From contig WHSU01000016.1 in assembly GCA_009379925.1 (NCBI GenBank), positions 1 through 64,000 of the forward strand: 64,000 nucleotides of DNA. The letters run 5' to 3'. Made by a program: the position numbers and the translations under genes. Within the stretch, counting starts at the first letter, position 1, and every line of letters begins with the position of its first letter. Under the pieces are notes generated by a model that was given only the letters and a program-made list of their open reading frames with translations, ran no database searches and was not told where the DNA came from. The DNA comes from Dehalococcoidia bacterium (GTDB lineage Bacteria; Chloroflexota; Dehalococcoidia; UBA2979). This document shows, in pieces, positions 27,303 through 35,379 of the stretch.

Positions 27303-27308
27303 GAGGGC

Positions 27309-27314
27309 AGTATG
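27309..27314 (-). promoter_or_regulatory. CATACT -10 box, 6 bases before the start codon
   Basis: On the minus strand CATACT ends 6 bases before the ATG at 27302. It differs from TANNNT at the first base only. No ribosome site is present. Confidence 0.35.
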
Positions 27315-27357
27315 TGGGCGGCCCCGTCGCGCGTCGAGCGACCGTGCCGCTACGGGG

Positions 27358-27957
27358 TCACGTCCTCTGGGAGACGGCCACCGTATAGTCCCGGCCCTGC
27401 TTCAGCTTCTCGTAGTCGCCCAGGTGGCGCTCCATCAACCGCCGCACGAACTGCCGCATGCCAGTGAGCCCCACGATGTACAACCGGCCGCCCGGGCGCA
27501 GGTGCGCCGCCGCGTCGGCCACCATCAGTTCGAGCATCTCGTTGCCCGCGCGCGCCGGTATGTTCGAGGCGATGAGGTCGAACTGCTCGTCCGCGCCGAT
27601 GTGGCTGAAGGCGTTGCTCAGCCGCACCTCGACGTTCGCGAGACCGTTCAGGTCGGCGTTGCGGCGCGCGTAGTCGACCGCGACAAAGTCCTTGTCGACG
27701 AGCAGGGTGCGCCCACCCGGCACCAGCCGCGCGAGCGTCAGCCCGATCACGCCGTATCCGCAGCCGAGGTCCAGGCAGTCCGCCGCCTCACCCACCTCGA
27801 TGAAGTCGAGGAGCAGCCGCGACCCCGAATCCACCTCCCGAGGCGAGAACAGCCCCCACGTGCTGCGGAAGCGGAGTTGCTGGTCGCGCAGCGTCGCGGT
27901 GAACTCGATGTCCGCGCGCAGCGCATCGAGGCGGGAAGTGGCGCTGGCGTCCGTCAC
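27358..27957 (-). CDS. RsmC-like SAM-dependent methyltransferase
   Basis: The 199-residue class I methyltransferase has motif I CLDLGCGYGVIGLTLA, VDKDFVAVDYARRN and ASNIPAR near the usual N-P-P position. This layout is shared by RsmC and RlmG, which methylate rRNA guanines at N2. FSPREVDSGSRLLL before motif I is characteristic of that group. SNIPA in place of NPPFH is a deviation, so the target is uncertain. The GTG at 27957 follows AAGGA; the longer upstream frame has low-complexity content. Confidence 0.75.
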   Translation of the reverse strand: MTDASATSRLDALRADIEFTATLRDQQLRFRSTWGLFSPREVDSGSRLLLDFIEVGEAADCLDLGCGYGVIGLTLARLVPGGRTLLVDKDFVAVDYARRNADLNGLANVEVRLSNAFSHIGADEQFDLIASNIPARAGNEMLELMVADAAAHLRPGGRLYIVGLTGMRQFVRRLMERHLGDYEKLKQGRDYTVAVSQRT

Positions 27958-28054
27958 AGGTGATCCTTCCGAGCGATCGCGCGCGCGTCGGGCGCGATCG
28001 CTGGGGCGCGCAGGCGCGTCCTCGTCCTCAATGCTGCCTCCCAGCCGTCCTTCG

Positions 28055-28525
28055 CTACGCATCTGGCGGTGCCCTCAGGGTCCGCACTTGCGCCGCGTGC
28101 TCGCGGTCGTGACGAGCGAGGTATCCCAGCAGATACCTCGGTGTCCGCCGTTCACCCGCAGGCAAGGTGAAGGGCCGGTCGAGCGCCTCGGCGTCCAGCT
28201 TCTCGAGTAGCACCAGCGTTGGGTGCCGGGTCTGTTCGAGCCACTCCCGCAGCAACTCGGGCGTGTTGAGGTGGGCCGGGCACCGGCGCGCCTCGAAGCG
28301 GTCGATAGCCCGGCCGCCCCTCGCCTGGTCGATCATGCGCCGGAACCAGTCGTCCAGCAGCCCCACGTGCCAGAGCACGTCCCGCACCGGCCAGCGCTGC
28401 TCCCCCTCCGTGACCTCCCCCAAGGGCGGGCGCACGAAGTCCTCCTGCGTCACGCCCTCGAGGGACGCCAGCAGTTCGGCGCGCGCCGCCGCCATTTCGT
28501 CTCGCAGCTCGTTGGCGGTGGTCAT
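28055..28525 (-). CDS. DinB-family protein
   Basis: The 156-residue protein is a DinB-like helical bundle. WPVRDVLWHVGLLDDWFRRM carries the first His, and YLARHDREHAAQVR the second and third, giving the metal-binding triad. It is probably a thiol-dependent transferase or hydrolase of unknown substrate. GAGGGG precedes the ATG. It is downstream of nothing on its strand except the dGTPase pair and lies 97 bases before the methyltransferase. Confidence 0.78.
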   Translation of the reverse strand: MTTANELRDEMAAARAELLASLEGVTQEDFVRPPLGEVTEGEQRWPVRDVLWHVGLLDDWFRRMIDQARGGRAIDRFEARRCPAHLNTPELLREWLEQTRHPTLVLLEKLDAEALDRPFTLPAGERRTPRYLLGYLARHDREHAAQVRTLRAPPDA

Positions 28526-28677
28526 GCGCGGCCCCTCACCTGCCCGCGGCGTTGTCGTGCGCCGGAGCGCGTCAGAGGCTAGCGGAGAGCGGCAACCGCA
28601 CGTGATGTAGCCATCGCGGATGGGCCGACAGGATGCGACACACGAACGCCCCCGCGACTGGTTCGATGCGCGTGGCC

Positions 28678-30027
28678 CTAGGGAAGGAAGTCGAGCACGG
28701 ATCCTGTTGTCACGCCGCTCAGGCGCTGATGCATGTGCGCTGCCTGGCTCTCCGTCAGCCCAGAAATGATGTCCGCGACTACTCGGGCTTCGACCTTGAC
28801 CCGATTCTCAGGCTCCTGGACACCCTCAAGTTCCTCGTCCAACAGCTCGGCCGCACCATCCGGTATGAGACGACGGCCGCCGTGCGTAATGTCGTCTTGA
28901 AAAATCTGGAAGAGATCGCGAATCACCTGCCGCTGCCCGTGCTGCAACGAAGCCAATGCTCTATTGCGGATGACGTAATGGGCCGTCAGTTCCTTGAGAA
29001 GGATAACCTCAAGCTCCGCCTGCTCCTCGATGCGGATCACCCTGGGGTCGTTGGACGTCGGCTCCCGCAGCTGCAGCGGACGGCCGCGATCATCCGCCCC
29101 CTTCACGTAACGACTGATGAGCATGCTTGTGTAAGAGCGCAGCTGCGCGCGGTGGTCTCTGCTGCCGTTGAAGCGATCGCCGATTGGGAAAACCGCGAAG
29201 AGGCTGGACCAGACTCCATCGAAGTCGTCCCGAGCGAAGGGTGCGCCGTCAACTCGCGACGGTGGCGAGTCCTTGGCGGCCCAATAGCGCAGTAGCTCCT
29301 CGATAAACTTGCGGAAGTAGGCCTCGTCCAGGGCCAGACGTTCTAGGGGGATGAGACCTGCCCGGAAAAAATCGTACAGGTCGTGCACGGAGTACGCGAC
29401 GTCGTCCGCCCAGTTCATGACTTCTGCTTCGGCGCTTCTAGCCGTAGCAGCACCCACCCGTGCCCACTCGAAGTCATCCTGCTCGGATCGATAAGCGCCG
29501 AACTTCCTCCTGTGCTGCCCATCCGACGCGCGGAGCCATGGATACTTCAAGATCCCGTTGAGAGTCGCGCGCGTAAGGTTCAGTCCCCGAAAGTTCGCGT
29601 TTCTGACCGCGAGCTTCGTAACGATTCGGAAGGACTGCGCGTTCCCCTCGAAGCCATCGGGGTTGTGATCCTCGACGAGCCTACACAGCTCCTCCTCGCC
29701 GAGGTGACCGAACGGCGGGTGCCCTAGGTCATGGGCGAAGGCAGCCGCCTCAGCTGTTTCAGGGTCAAGGCCACCGACCGCCTCAAGTAGTTCCCCCTGC
29801 TCTCGAATCAGCAGTTCTGCGAGTCGACGCGAGATCTGTGCAACTTCGAGGGTGTGCGTCAGACGATTGTGGAAGACATGCGCTTCGGAGGCCGCAGCGA
29901 CTTGGCTGGTACCATCCAGGCGTCGGAAAGCCGTAGTGAACAGGATTCGGTCGCGGTCACGCTGCGGGGCTAGGCGGTTGTCTGGAACCCGATCTGCTTC
30001 ATGACGGGACTCATCGCGGAGAGTCAC
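28678..30027 (-). CDS. dGTPase-like HD-domain phosphohydrolase
   Basis: The 449-residue protein belongs to the deoxyguanosinetriphosphate triphosphohydrolase family. It has RILFTTAFRRLDGTSQV, HNRLTHTLEVAQISRRLA (first metal His), AFAHDLGHPPFGHLGEE (HD pair) and MNWADDVAYSVHDL (C-terminal Asp). These enzymes release triphosphate from dNTPs, and some members deplete dNTPs during phage infection. Codons are less G+C-rich than in neighbouring genes, hinting at transfer. GTG start at 30027 has no clear ribosome site. It follows the small gene at 30052 by 24 bases, so they probably form an operon. Whether it has a defence or housekeeping role is not decided. Confidence 0.85.
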   Translation of the reverse strand: MTLRDESRHEADRVPDNRLAPQRDRDRILFTTAFRRLDGTSQVAAASEAHVFHNRLTHTLEVAQISRRLAELLIREQGELLEAVGGLDPETAEAAAFAHDLGHPPFGHLGEEELCRLVEDHNPDGFEGNAQSFRIVTKLAVRNANFRGLNLTRATLNGILKYPWLRASDGQHRRKFGAYRSEQDDFEWARVGAATARSAEAEVMNWADDVAYSVHDLYDFFRAGLIPLERLALDEAYFRKFIEELLRYWAAKDSPPSRVDGAPFARDDFDGVWSSLFAVFPIGDRFNGSRDHRAQLRSYTSMLISRYVKGADDRGRPLQLREPTSNDPRVIRIEEQAELEVILLKELTAHYVIRNRALASLQHGQRQVIRDLFQIFQDDITHGGRRLIPDGAAELLDEELEGVQEPENRVKVEARVVADIISGLTESQAAHMHQRLSGVTTGSVLDFLP

Positions 30028-30051
30028 TGGACTGTTGATCGTCAGCGGCAG

Positions 30052-30267
30052 CTAGGCAACTGCGGGCTGAGGGACGTCGAGCGTGTGATCCCAATTGAGA
30101 ACTAGCTGGCCCGAATTCAACAAGTCGAGCAATGCCCTGCGCACGTCGAACTCGTCGACTCCAGTGAGACGGCCGATCACCTCGGCGATCAGCTCGCGAG
30201 GCGTTAGCTGCGAGCGTGCGCCCCTAACTCGCTGTATGACGAGATCCACAAGCTCGCTCACCGTCAC
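30052..30267 (-). CDS. Small helix-rich protein paired with the dGTPase-like gene
   Basis: This 71-residue protein starts at a GTG 5 bases after GGAGGGGGA. Its C-terminal half (FDVRRALLDLLNSGQLVLNWDHTLDV) looks like a small winged helix, with a two-strand wing after a recognition-type helix. I do not recognise the family. Candidates are a regulator or partner of the dGTPase. A TATATT box at 30294-30299 and two TGACA repeats (30302-30306, 30323-30327) upstream may be promoter and operator. G+C content is lower than in flanking genes, as in its partner. Confidence 0.6.
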   Translation of the reverse strand: MTVSELVDLVIQRVRGARSQLTPRELIAEVIGRLTGVDEFDVRRALLDLLNSGQLVLNWDHTLDVPQPAVA

Positions 30268-30382
30268 AGTACTCCCCCTCCCTCGACTGTCGGAATATAC
30301 CTGACAATTCGGTTTCGATCGTTGACAGAATGTGGACATCCGGGAGATTTATGTAGATCTTGATGCATCCATGGTTCCGCCC

Positions 30383-31609
30383 TCAGTTGCCCGCGGCGTT
30401 GTCGTGCGCCTCGGACGCCGACATGCCGACGGCCACGGCGGGCGCTGGCGGCGCCTCCCGTGTGAGCGCGAGGAAGACGCCGGCGCCCGCGAGCATGGCG
30501 ACGGAGGCGAGGCCGAAGACCGCCGCGACGCTCGTCGCCTCGACGACGAAGCCACCACCGAGGGAGCCGAGCAGGATGCCGGCGGCGAAGGCCATCGACA
30601 TCAGGCTCATCGAGGTCGCCATGCCCAGCTCGCGCCCGACGTCCACCTGGATCGCCTGCGCGGCCACGTTGATCAGCGCGCTCCCCACGCCGACACCCAG
30701 GACGAAGCCCAGGAGGATGATCCAGTAGACCTCGGTCATCGCGATCGAGAGGTAGCCCACGGCGACGAGGATGGCGCCGATCATCACCAGCTGCCGGCGG
30801 CTCATGCGGTCGGCGAGCAGGCCGGCCGGCGCCTGCAGGATGCCGCCCGTCAGCTGCTGACCGGCGAGCAGCACGCCGACCATGGTCGCGCTCGCCAGCA
30901 GCTCCTCCTCGAGATAGATGGCGACGAACGAGAACGATGCGCCCATCGAGAACGAGAACGCCGTCCGAACGGTGAAGAGCGCCTGCACCACGCGATTGCG
31001 CAGGATGCTGGCCCAGGGCGCGGGCGGCACGATCGCCGCTTCGCCGCCATCGGCCCGGCGCGCCTGCCTCGGGAGCAGCAGCCAGACGGCGGCCGAGGAG
31101 ACCGCGAACAGGATCGCCATCGAGAGGAACACGGTGTCGATGTCCGTCTGGTCGCGGATGACGCCGGCGACCAGCGGACCAAGGCCCATCCCGGCGAAGG
31201 TGGCGACGCCGAAGACGCCCATGAAGCGCCCCTCCTGCCCCTCCGGCGCGAGGTCGCCGATGTAGGCGCTGGCCAGCGAAAAGATGAGCGCCGAGCCCAC
31301 GCCGGAGAAGGCGCGGAGCAGGATGGCGGAGGTGACATCCGAGGTCAGCCACCAGCCGGCCGCGGCGATCACATAGGTGACCAGGCCCAGGATCAGGAAG
31401 GGCTTTCGTCCGTACTGGTCGGCCATCCGCCCGCTGAAGGGGCTGATCAGCACCTGTGTCAGCGCGAACGACGAGAACGTCAGCCCGACGGCCGCCCCGC
31501 TGGCCCCCAGTTCCTTCGCGTAGACGGGAAGGATCGGCGTCGCCATGCCGATGCCCATGGTCGCCATGGCCATCGCGAAGCAAAGGACCAGGTACGGGCG
31601 GGTGAGCAT
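30383..31609 (-). CDS. MFS transporter (drug/metabolite exporter type)
   Basis: The 408-residue protein has twelve predicted membrane helices. The loop 2-3 signature is GRMADQYGRKP, and the matching loop 8-9 motif is GLLADRMSRRQ. GVGSALIFSLASAYIGDLAP resembles proton-driven exporters. The substrate is unknown. It is the last gene of a same-strand run: PLP aminotransferase (31981), small protein (31671), transporter. The transporter may export or import a compound processed by the aminotransferase. Confidence 0.85.
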   Translation of the reverse strand: MLTRPYLVLCFAMAMATMGIGMATPILPVYAKELGASGAAVGLTFSSFALTQVLISPFSGRMADQYGRKPFLILGLVTYVIAAAGWWLTSDVTSAILLRAFSGVGSALIFSLASAYIGDLAPEGQEGRFMGVFGVATFAGMGLGPLVAGVIRDQTDIDTVFLSMAILFAVSSAAVWLLLPRQARRADGGEAAIVPPAPWASILRNRVVQALFTVRTAFSFSMGASFSFVAIYLEEELLASATMVGVLLAGQQLTGGILQAPAGLLADRMSRRQLVMIGAILVAVGYLSIAMTEVYWIILLGFVLGVGVGSALINVAAQAIQVDVGRELGMATSMSLMSMAFAAGILLGSLGGGFVVEATSVAAVFGLASVAMLAGAGVFLALTREAPPAPAVAVGMSASEAHDNAAGN

Positions 31610-31670
31610 CCCGCTGCCTCCGTCGGACGTTGCCGGAACCCAGTGATCGAGGCGCGGCGTGGCGCCGTGG

Positions 31671-31958
31671 CTACTCGACCAGGCGGCGGAGCAGCGCCTT
31701 CAGGCGTGGCGAGCGTTCGACTTCGCGGCGCAGGGCCTCGAACTCCCGCTCGTTGACGATGAGGGCGCGGTCTTCCATCTCACCTTCGACGGCGTATGCG
31801 GCGAAGCGAATGGCCTGCTGGCCCTTCTTCTCGCCCAGTTCGTAATGCAGCAGCTGGAGCGCCGGGGCGTGGAGGCCACCCTCGATGGCGGCTTCCTCCA
31901 CGATCTGGCCGCTCCCCCAGGGAAGCGTGAAGGCACGCGGGATCCGACGCTGGGGCAT
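31671..31958 (-). CDS. Conserved-looking hypothetical protein, 95 residues
   Basis: The protein starts MPQRRIPRAFTLPWGSGQIVEEAAIEGG and ends with charged helices (REVERSPRLKALLRRLVE). The centre, ALQLLHYELGEKKGQQAIRFAAYAVEG, looks structured. No known motif appears. It lies 22 bases after the aminotransferase and 61 bases before the MFS gene, all on one strand, which supports a real gene in that operon. Confidence 0.6.
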   Translation of the reverse strand: MPQRRIPRAFTLPWGSGQIVEEAAIEGGLHAPALQLLHYELGEKKGQQAIRFAAYAVEGEMEDRALIVNEREFEALRREVERSPRLKALLRRLVE

Positions 31959-31980
31959 GGCGCCACCTCCGGCGTCGATG

Positions 31981-33270
31981 CTACGACGCGGCCTCGAGCT
32001 GCTGTGCGGCGGCCTCGCAGGCGCGGCCGAGCCGCCGGGCGCCCTCGCGCAGGTCGTCGATGGACGCCCAGCTGAATGCCAGGCGGATGTGGTGGCCGCT
32101 GGGGTCCTCCCGGCTCGGGAAGAAGGCGTGGCCCACGGGGAACGAGACGCCCTCGTCGAGCCCCGCCGCCTGCAGGGCGTCCGCCGTCAGCCCGTCGCGG
32201 AGGGCGCACCAGAGGAAGAACCCGCCGGCGGGCTTCTTGAACGTGAGGTACGGCTCGCAGTGCTCGTGGAGCGCCGAGGTGAGCACGTCCAGCTTCTGCT
32301 CGTAGAGCGCCCGCATGCGCTCGGTGTGACGGTCCAGCTCGCCGTCCTTCATGTACTCGAACAGCATGCGGTGGAGCAGCGGGCTGTTGCCCATCTCGAA
32401 GCGCATGCGCGTGCAGCGCTCGATGATGTCCGGGTGCGCATGCACCCAGCCGACCCGCAGCCCGGTGGCGATCATCTTGGAGAACGTGCCGGCCGTGATC
32501 ACGCCCATGCCGCCGGACAGGGCCGACAGTGCGGTCGGGGCTACCTCGCCGAAGTAGATCTCGCCGTACGCATCGTCGTCCAGGATCAGCGCGCCGTGGC
32601 GCGCCGCGATGCGGAGCAGGTGCTGGCGGCGGCGCAGCGACATGGCGGCGCCCATGGGGTTGTGAAAGTTCGAGATGGTGTATATGAACTTGACGCGCTT
32701 GCCCTGCGCCACCAGGCGCTGCATGAGCGCCTCCAGTTCGTCCGTGAACATCCCCTCGTGATCCATGCCGACGGAGTGGACCTCCGCCTGGTGGCCACGA
32801 AAGGTCCGAAGCGAACCGGAGAACGTGGGCGCCTCGGAAATGACGACATCGCCGGGCGACAGGAAGGCTGCGCACGCGAGGTCGATCGCGCCGGCGCTGC
32901 CGTTGGTCAGCGTGAAATGCTCGGCAGTGACCGGGACGCCTCGGTCCCGCGTATAGCGGCGCGCCAGTTCGTCCCGCAGCGGGTCAAATCCCACGCCGCC
33001 GCCGTAGCGCAAGGGACCGTCGTCCGGGACATCGAGCGCGCGCTGCATCGCCTCGAGCAGTTCGCGGCGCGGCAGTGTGTCCGGGTCCGGGATGCCACTG
33101 CCGAGGCTGATCAGGGGGGTCGCGGACTGCATCCGGTAGGAGATGCCCCAGTCGGTAGCGGTGCCGGCGCTCAGGTACTGGGCAGCGTCACTCGTCAGGG
33201 CGTCCAGGTCGTGCTGTGACCAGACTGCTGCGAGTTCGTCGGCGAGGCTACTTGCGGATTCCACCGTCAC
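31981..33270 (-). CDS. PLP-dependent aminotransferase, MocR/2-aminoadipate type
   Basis: The 429-residue fold type I enzyme lacks the GntR head of MocR regulators and fits stand-alone aminotransferases such as 2-aminoadipate or aromatic types. The PLP Lys is in AGTFSKMIATGLRVGW. NFHNPMGAAMS and DDDAYGEIYF hold the conserved Asn and Asp, and RLAFSW the substrate Arg. A paralogue is at 33997. The amino donor and acceptor are unknown. Confidence 0.85.
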   Translation of the reverse strand: MTVESASSLADELAAVWSQHDLDALTSDAAQYLSAGTATDWGISYRMQSATPLISLGSGIPDPDTLPRRELLEAMQRALDVPDDGPLRYGGGVGFDPLRDELARRYTRDRGVPVTAEHFTLTNGSAGAIDLACAAFLSPGDVVISEAPTFSGSLRTFRGHQAEVHSVGMDHEGMFTDELEALMQRLVAQGKRVKFIYTISNFHNPMGAAMSLRRRQHLLRIAARHGALILDDDAYGEIYFGEVAPTALSALSGGMGVITAGTFSKMIATGLRVGWVHAHPDIIERCTRMRFEMGNSPLLHRMLFEYMKDGELDRHTERMRALYEQKLDVLTSALHEHCEPYLTFKKPAGGFFLWCALRDGLTADALQAAGLDEGVSFPVGHAFFPSREDPSGHHIRLAFSWASIDDLREGARRLGRACEAAAQQLEAAS

Positions 33271-33394
33271 GTCGATGCCCCTAGTTGTCCAGCCCGAGGA
33301 TTTGCGTCCTTGCGGCCCAGCGTGTGACCACGCGCATGTATTCGGGACATGCTAGGAGCATGCCGTTATGCCTTCAACTAGATTCCCGGAATCG

Positions 33395-33655
33395 TCAGCC
33401 CTTCTCGGGCTCGCGCACGCGACGGCAGTCGCGCAGCGTGTAGTCCTTTGGGTGACTGTGCGGCACCGACCCGTCCGGCATCACGATCTCGTGCAAAGTC
33501 CCGATGTGCTGTCCACCCGATGTGAGTAACTTTACGAACCGTGACTCTCCGCCCGCGTATTGGGGGTTCGTTGCGCGGCTGGGGCTTGCGATACTCTCTA
33601 GGAGGAGTCCAGATGCTCGCTTCTTGGAGACATCGTTGTCCTCCCAGAGCCGCAT
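33395..33655 (-). CDS. Small hypothetical protein, 86 residues
   Basis: The frame runs from an ATG at 33655 to a stop at 33397. It is less biased than the Arg-rich noise frames nearby and reads like a protein (GGESRFVKLLTSGGQHIGTLHEIVM within its middle, then HSHPKDYTLRDC). I see no ribosome site for the ATG and do not recognise a family. It is divergent from the 99-residue gene at 33681, with 25 bases between the starts. Confidence 0.4.
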   Translation of the reverse strand: MRLWEDNDVSKKRASGLLLESIASPSRATNPQYAGGESRFVKLLTSGGQHIGTLHEIVMPDGSVPHSHPKDYTLRDCRRVREPEKG

Positions 33656-33680
33656 CAGGTCTGCACGGGAGATAACATCG

Positions 33681-33980
33681 ATGTCTGACCTGCTTTCGAT
33701 TTGGAAGTTGACCGAGGACGACGTCCGTCAGGTCGTCCGGACAGCGCTGACGCGCGGGCTCGATTCTGCCCGCATCGCCGACTTTGTCGCCAGCGTCGAC
33801 TGGTCACACACCATCGACCGCCGACCTGCGATCGCCGACCTCCTCGGGGAACTCGAGGCATGGGAGCACGAGTACACCGAGGGTGACTCCTCGAAGCGCG
33901 AATACATCGAGCGACTGCTGACGCTCCTCCCCGAAGGCGAGCGAGCCGCGGCGCGCGAGCGCGCGCTGTCAGCGGCCTAG
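33681..33980 (+). CDS. Small acidic hypothetical protein, 99 residues
   Basis: The ATG follows GGGAGAT with 8-base spacing. The protein (MSDLLSIWKLTEDDVRQVV...) is helical and acidic, with WKLTEDDVRQVVRTAL and YIERLLTLLPEGERAAARE. It has no membrane segment or recognised motif. G+C content is a little below the surroundings. It sits between the two aminotransferase paralogues and is convergent with the second. Confidence 0.6.
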   Translation: MSDLLSIWKLTEDDVRQVVRTALTRGLDSARIADFVASVDWSHTIDRRPAIADLLGELEAWEHEYTEGDSSKREYIERLLTLLPEGERAAARERALSAA

Positions 33981-33996
33981 CGATCCGGATCCTCGC

Positions 33997-35232
33997 CTAG
34001 CCCTCGCCCTCTCGCGCGACGCGTTCGAGCGCGCGACCGAAGCGCGTGATCGCCTCGCGCAGGTCCTCCGGAGGGAGGGCGGAGTAGACGAGGCGCACGA
34101 AGCCCTCCCCGCCCCCGTCCGCGTAGTACATCGTGCCCGGCGTGACCGCGACGCCCTCCTCGGCAGCCGTTGCCGCCACGCGCGCCGCGTCCAGGCCCTC
34201 GCGCAGCCGCAGCCAGTGGAAGAAGCCGCCCGCCGGCTTGCGAAAGGTGATGTACGGCTCGGCGTGCTCGACGAGCGCGGCTGCCGAGGCGTCGCGACGC
34301 GCTCGATAGATGTCCTGTAGCACCTTCACGTGCGGCTCGTAGGCGCCCGACCGGAGGTAGTGCAGCAGCATCCGATGGAGGAACGGCGACGCGCCGTTGT
34401 CGAAGCGCATGAACACCAGCCGCTCGGTGATCGCCGGCGCGGCCAGCGTCCAGCCCACCCGCAGCCCGGTCGCGATCGTCTTGGAGAATGTGCCCAGGCG
34501 GATCACACCCTGCCCCTCGGCGACCTGGAACAGGGGGGGCGGTGGCGGACCATCGAGGTCGATGCCGGTGTACGCGTCGTCCTCCACGACCAGCGCTCGA
34601 TGCTCGGCGGCCACGCGGACGATGGCCTCGCGACGCTCGAGGGGCAACGTCGCCCCCGACGGGTTGTCGTAGTTCGGTACGAGGTAGATCAGCTTGGCCG
34701 GCGCTCCAACGGCGCGCTGCTGCTCCAGGGCTTTGCGCAATGGCTCGGGCCGGAGCCCGTCCTCATCCTGCGGCACGTCGACGACGCGTGCGCCGCGAGC
34801 GCGGAACGTGCGGATGGCGCCGGGGTAGGAGGGCGCGCCGACGATCGCGACATCGCCCGGGCTGAGAAAGGTCGCGGCGACCGTGTCGATGCCGTGCGCG
34901 CTACCCGCGGTCAGCGAGACATGCGCCGGCGTCAGGGCCAGCCCGGTCTCCGCGGACTGCCGCTCGGCGATCCAGGCGCGAAGCGGCTCGAAGCCCTGTT
35001 GGCCGCCGTAGGTGAGGGCGCCGGCGGGGTCCTCCGCGAGCGCCGCGACGGCCGCCTCTGCCAGTTCGCGCGCGGGCAGGCTGGCGCGGTCGGGGACGCC
35101 GGCGTTCAGGTCGTACGGGAGCGGCGAGAGCGACGTGGGCTGCGCGAGGGCGCGCACCGCCGGTGCGAGGAGCGCCTCGATGGCCGCCTCGTCCCACTGT
35201 CCGCCTGGCTGCGCCGCCTGGTCTGCGCTCAT
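33997..35232 (-). CDS. PLP-dependent aminotransferase, MocR/2-aminoadipate type
   Basis: This 411-residue paralogue of the enzyme at 31981 keeps the PLP Lys (GTFSKTIATGLRVGW), VPNYDNPSGATL with the conserved Asn, VEDDAYTGID and the substrate Arg in FVRLVYSAL. It also lacks a GntR domain. TACCCT lies 8 bases upstream of the ATG. Paralogy suggests an ancestral duplication with intervening insertion of the two small genes. The substrate is unknown. Confidence 0.85.
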   Translation of the reverse strand: MSADQAAQPGGQWDEAAIEALLAPAVRALAQPTSLSPLPYDLNAGVPDRASLPARELAEAAVAALAEDPAGALTYGGQQGFEPLRAWIAERQSAETGLALTPAHVSLTAGSAHGIDTVAATFLSPGDVAIVGAPSYPGAIRTFRARGARVVDVPQDEDGLRPEPLRKALEQQRAVGAPAKLIYLVPNYDNPSGATLPLERREAIVRVAAEHRALVVEDDAYTGIDLDGPPPPPLFQVAEGQGVIRLGTFSKTIATGLRVGWTLAAPAITERLVFMRFDNGASPFLHRMLLHYLRSGAYEPHVKVLQDIYRARRDASAAALVEHAEPYITFRKPAGGFFHWLRLREGLDAARVAATAAEEGVAVTPGTMYYADGGGEGFVRLVYSALPPEDLREAITRFGRALERVAREGEG

Positions 35233-35240
35233 CGGCCGTC

Positions 35241-35246
35241 AGGGTA
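35241..35246 (-). promoter_or_regulatory. TACCCT -10 box, 8 bases before the start codon
   Basis: On the minus strand TACCCT ends 8 bases before the ATG at 35232, with no Shine-Dalgarno sequence between. It fits the leaderless set. Confidence 0.4.
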
Positions 35247-35379
35247 CCGCGCCGCGCTCGCTATAACCCATCGCCATCGTCGCGCCGGGTTGCTGACGCA
35301 TACGGTCGGTATGGCAAGGGGCGGCTCCGATCCGTAGGATGCGCCCAACCGCGCGAGACACCGGCGAGAGGGGGATGCG

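Noticed and set aside
30332-31756. Plus-strand frame of about 470 codons opposite the MFS gene
   Set aside because: The translation is charged and low in complexity, while the minus strand encodes twelve clear helices.
33348-33362. Short inverted repeat CATGCT-AGG-AGCATG
   Set aside because: A 6-base stem is expected by chance at this scale, and there is no clear link to a gene end or start.
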